7,112 nucleotides of DNA from Candidatus Zixiibacteriota bacterium. GTDB lineage: Bacteria; Zixibacteria; MSB-5A5; GN15; FEB-12. The position numbers and the translations under genes were made by a program. How positions within the stretch are numbered: position 1 is the stretch's first letter; each line of letters begins with the position of its first letter. Shown here in pieces: positions 6,598-7,112 of the stretch. The notes under the pieces are model-generated. The model saw nothing but the letters and a program-made list of their open reading frames with translations, was not told the origin of the DNA and searched no databases. Location of the stretch: assembly GCA_030642845.1 (NCBI GenBank), contig DAOWMZ010000086.1:1-7112 (forward strand). Direction: 5' to 3'.

Positions 6598-6601
6598 GGA
6601 G
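6598..6601 (+). promoter_or_regulatory. Ribosome binding site for the zinc-ribbon gene
   Basis: GGAG lies 5 nt ahead of the ATG at 6607 in the gap after the last membrane gene. It supports the short 40-residue product over a longer in-frame reading that would begin inside the preceding gene. Confidence 0.65.
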
Positions 6602-6606
6602 ATTAT

Positions 6607-6729
6607 ATGAAATGTCCAAAATGCAAAACATCAATGGTTGAGCAGAAAAGATCATTTCACAAACAGCGTAAATGGGTCTGCCCTAAATGCAAGTTTGTAA
6701 GATTCCAACAGTTAAAGGATAATAAGTGA
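6607..6729 (+). CDS. Small zinc-ribbon protein, two CPxC knuckles
   Basis: A 40-residue, lysine-rich, soluble protein with two CPKC knuckles, Cys3/Cys6 and Cys25/Cys28. This is the four-cysteine pattern of a zinc ribbon, as in small rubredoxin-like or transcription/translation-associated ribbons. Between the knuckles is a basic stretch (KRSFHKQRKW), which could bind nucleic acid or an acidic partner. The start is the ATG at 6607, which has GGAG at 6598-6601 five nt upstream and puts the first knuckle at the extreme N-terminus as such mini-proteins usually do. The open frame extends upstream to an ATG at 6490, but that part lies inside the preceding membrane gene and is not believable. It sits 19 nt downstream of the membrane set and is probably co-transcribed. 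Whether it works with that set is unknown. Confidence 0.8.
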   Translation: MKCPKCKTSMVEQKRSFHKQRKWVCPKCKFVRFQQLKDNK

Positions 6730-6776
6730 AATGTGATATGTTTATTTCAATTATGATATGATATTATTAAAAAAGT

Positions 6777-6782
6777 AAGGAG
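6777..6782 (+). promoter_or_regulatory. Strong ribosome binding site for the SnoaL-like gene
   Basis: AAGGAG with a 6-nt spacer precedes the ATG at 6789. It is the best Shine-Dalgarno sequence in the window. The 59-bp spacer upstream is very AT-rich and holds TATGAT and TATTAT boxes (6752-6757, 6762-6767) that could be -10 elements. No matching -35 is visible, and no terminator separates it from the zinc-ribbon gene. Confidence 0.7.
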
Positions 6783-6788
6783 TTAATT

Positions 6789-7112
6789 ATGAACACAAAA
6801 GACCCAAAATTCATAGCCTTACAATTTAATGAATATATCAATGCCAGAGGTATTGACGGATTATCAAATCTTATGACAGAGAACCATACCTTCATTGATA
6901 CAGGAAATGGCGTTAATACTGGTAAAGAGCATATGACAATAGGATGGAAGGAATTCTTTGAAAATTATCCTGATTACAAAAATATTTTTGTTAAAGTTGA
7001 GTCACAAGATAACTTCGTAACAATTCTCGGTCACGCAACTTGTTCCAACGAAGAATTTTTTAATGGTCAATTTTTATGGTCGGCTAAAATAGAAAACGAT
7101 CTTGTTGCCGAA
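6789..7112 (+). CDS. SnoaL/NTF2-like protein, truncated by window edge
   Basis: The first 108 residues of a small cytoplasmic protein that remains open at the end of the window. The pattern matches the SnoaL-like/NTF2-like cone fold: an N-terminal helix (about 6-18), INARGIDGLSNLMTENHTFID (18-37) with the polar pair His33 and Asp37, then a GKEHMTIGWKEFFENYPDYKNIF helix-strand segment (45-67), and paired strands VTILGHATCSN and GQFLWSAKIEND (77-104). Members include polyketide cyclases, steroid isomerase-like enzymes and many ligand-binding or stress-associated proteins, so the fold does not give a reaction. A strong AAGGAG fixes the start. It lies 59 bp after the zinc-ribbon gene, so it may belong to the same transcript or have its own promoter. 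Only perhaps 15-30 residues should be missing, judging by usual family length. Confidence 0.82.
   Translation, partial: MNTKDPKFIALQFNEYINARGIDGLSNLMTENHTFIDTGNGVNTGKEHMTIGWKEFFENYPDYKNIFVKVESQDNFVTILGHATCSNEEFFNGQFLWSAKIENDLVAE

Noticed and set aside
6490..6606. Upstream extension of the zinc-ribbon reading frame to an ATG at 6490.
   Set aside because: It lies within the C-terminal coding region of the preceding membrane protein in another frame. The peptide has no family-like features, and a Shine-Dalgarno plus ATG at 6607 gives a better start.

Overview
The window looks like a piece of chromosome from a Gram-negative (diderm), fairly AT-rich bacterium. The diderm call rests on a Pal/OmpA-type lipoprotein with an intact peptidoglycan-binding motif and on a solute-binding protein whose signal peptide lacks a lipid-anchoring cysteine, as expected for a free periplasmic protein. 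Phylum cannot be fixed from the sequence. The gene content resembles what I would expect of an uncultured candidate lineage (Zixibacteria, Cloacimonadota, WOR-3 or similar), but that is a low-confidence guess.

The layout is divergent around a short AT-rich spacer at about 3602-3713. To the left, on the minus strand, lies a carbohydrate ABC importer operon: a family 1 solute-binding protein, then a MalF/UgpA-type permease, then a MalG/UgpE-type permease. These are joined by 1-nt and 7-nt overlaps. An OmpA-domain lipoprotein follows after a 107-bp gap with no visible terminator. No ATPase gene is present, so the importer must use one encoded elsewhere, which is common for this transporter class.

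To the right, on the plus strand, four membrane protein genes are packed with 1-4 nt overlaps (3714-6587): a bitopic protein that I recognise as DUF6754-like, a roughly six-helix membrane protein, a second bitopic protein with a large soluble domain and a basic C-terminal tail, and another roughly six-helix membrane protein. A 40-residue double-CPxC zinc-ribbon protein follows 19 nt later. I know this set only as uncharacterised conserved proteins. The tight coupling and matched architecture (two polytopic and two bitopic subunits) suggest one membrane complex of unknown function, and this is the most interesting part of the window. The final gene is a SnoaL/NTF2-like protein, cut off by the window edge.

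I saw no RNA genes, CRISPR arrays, insertion sequences, attachment sites or large repeats. No stretch longer than 300 bases lacks a gene.
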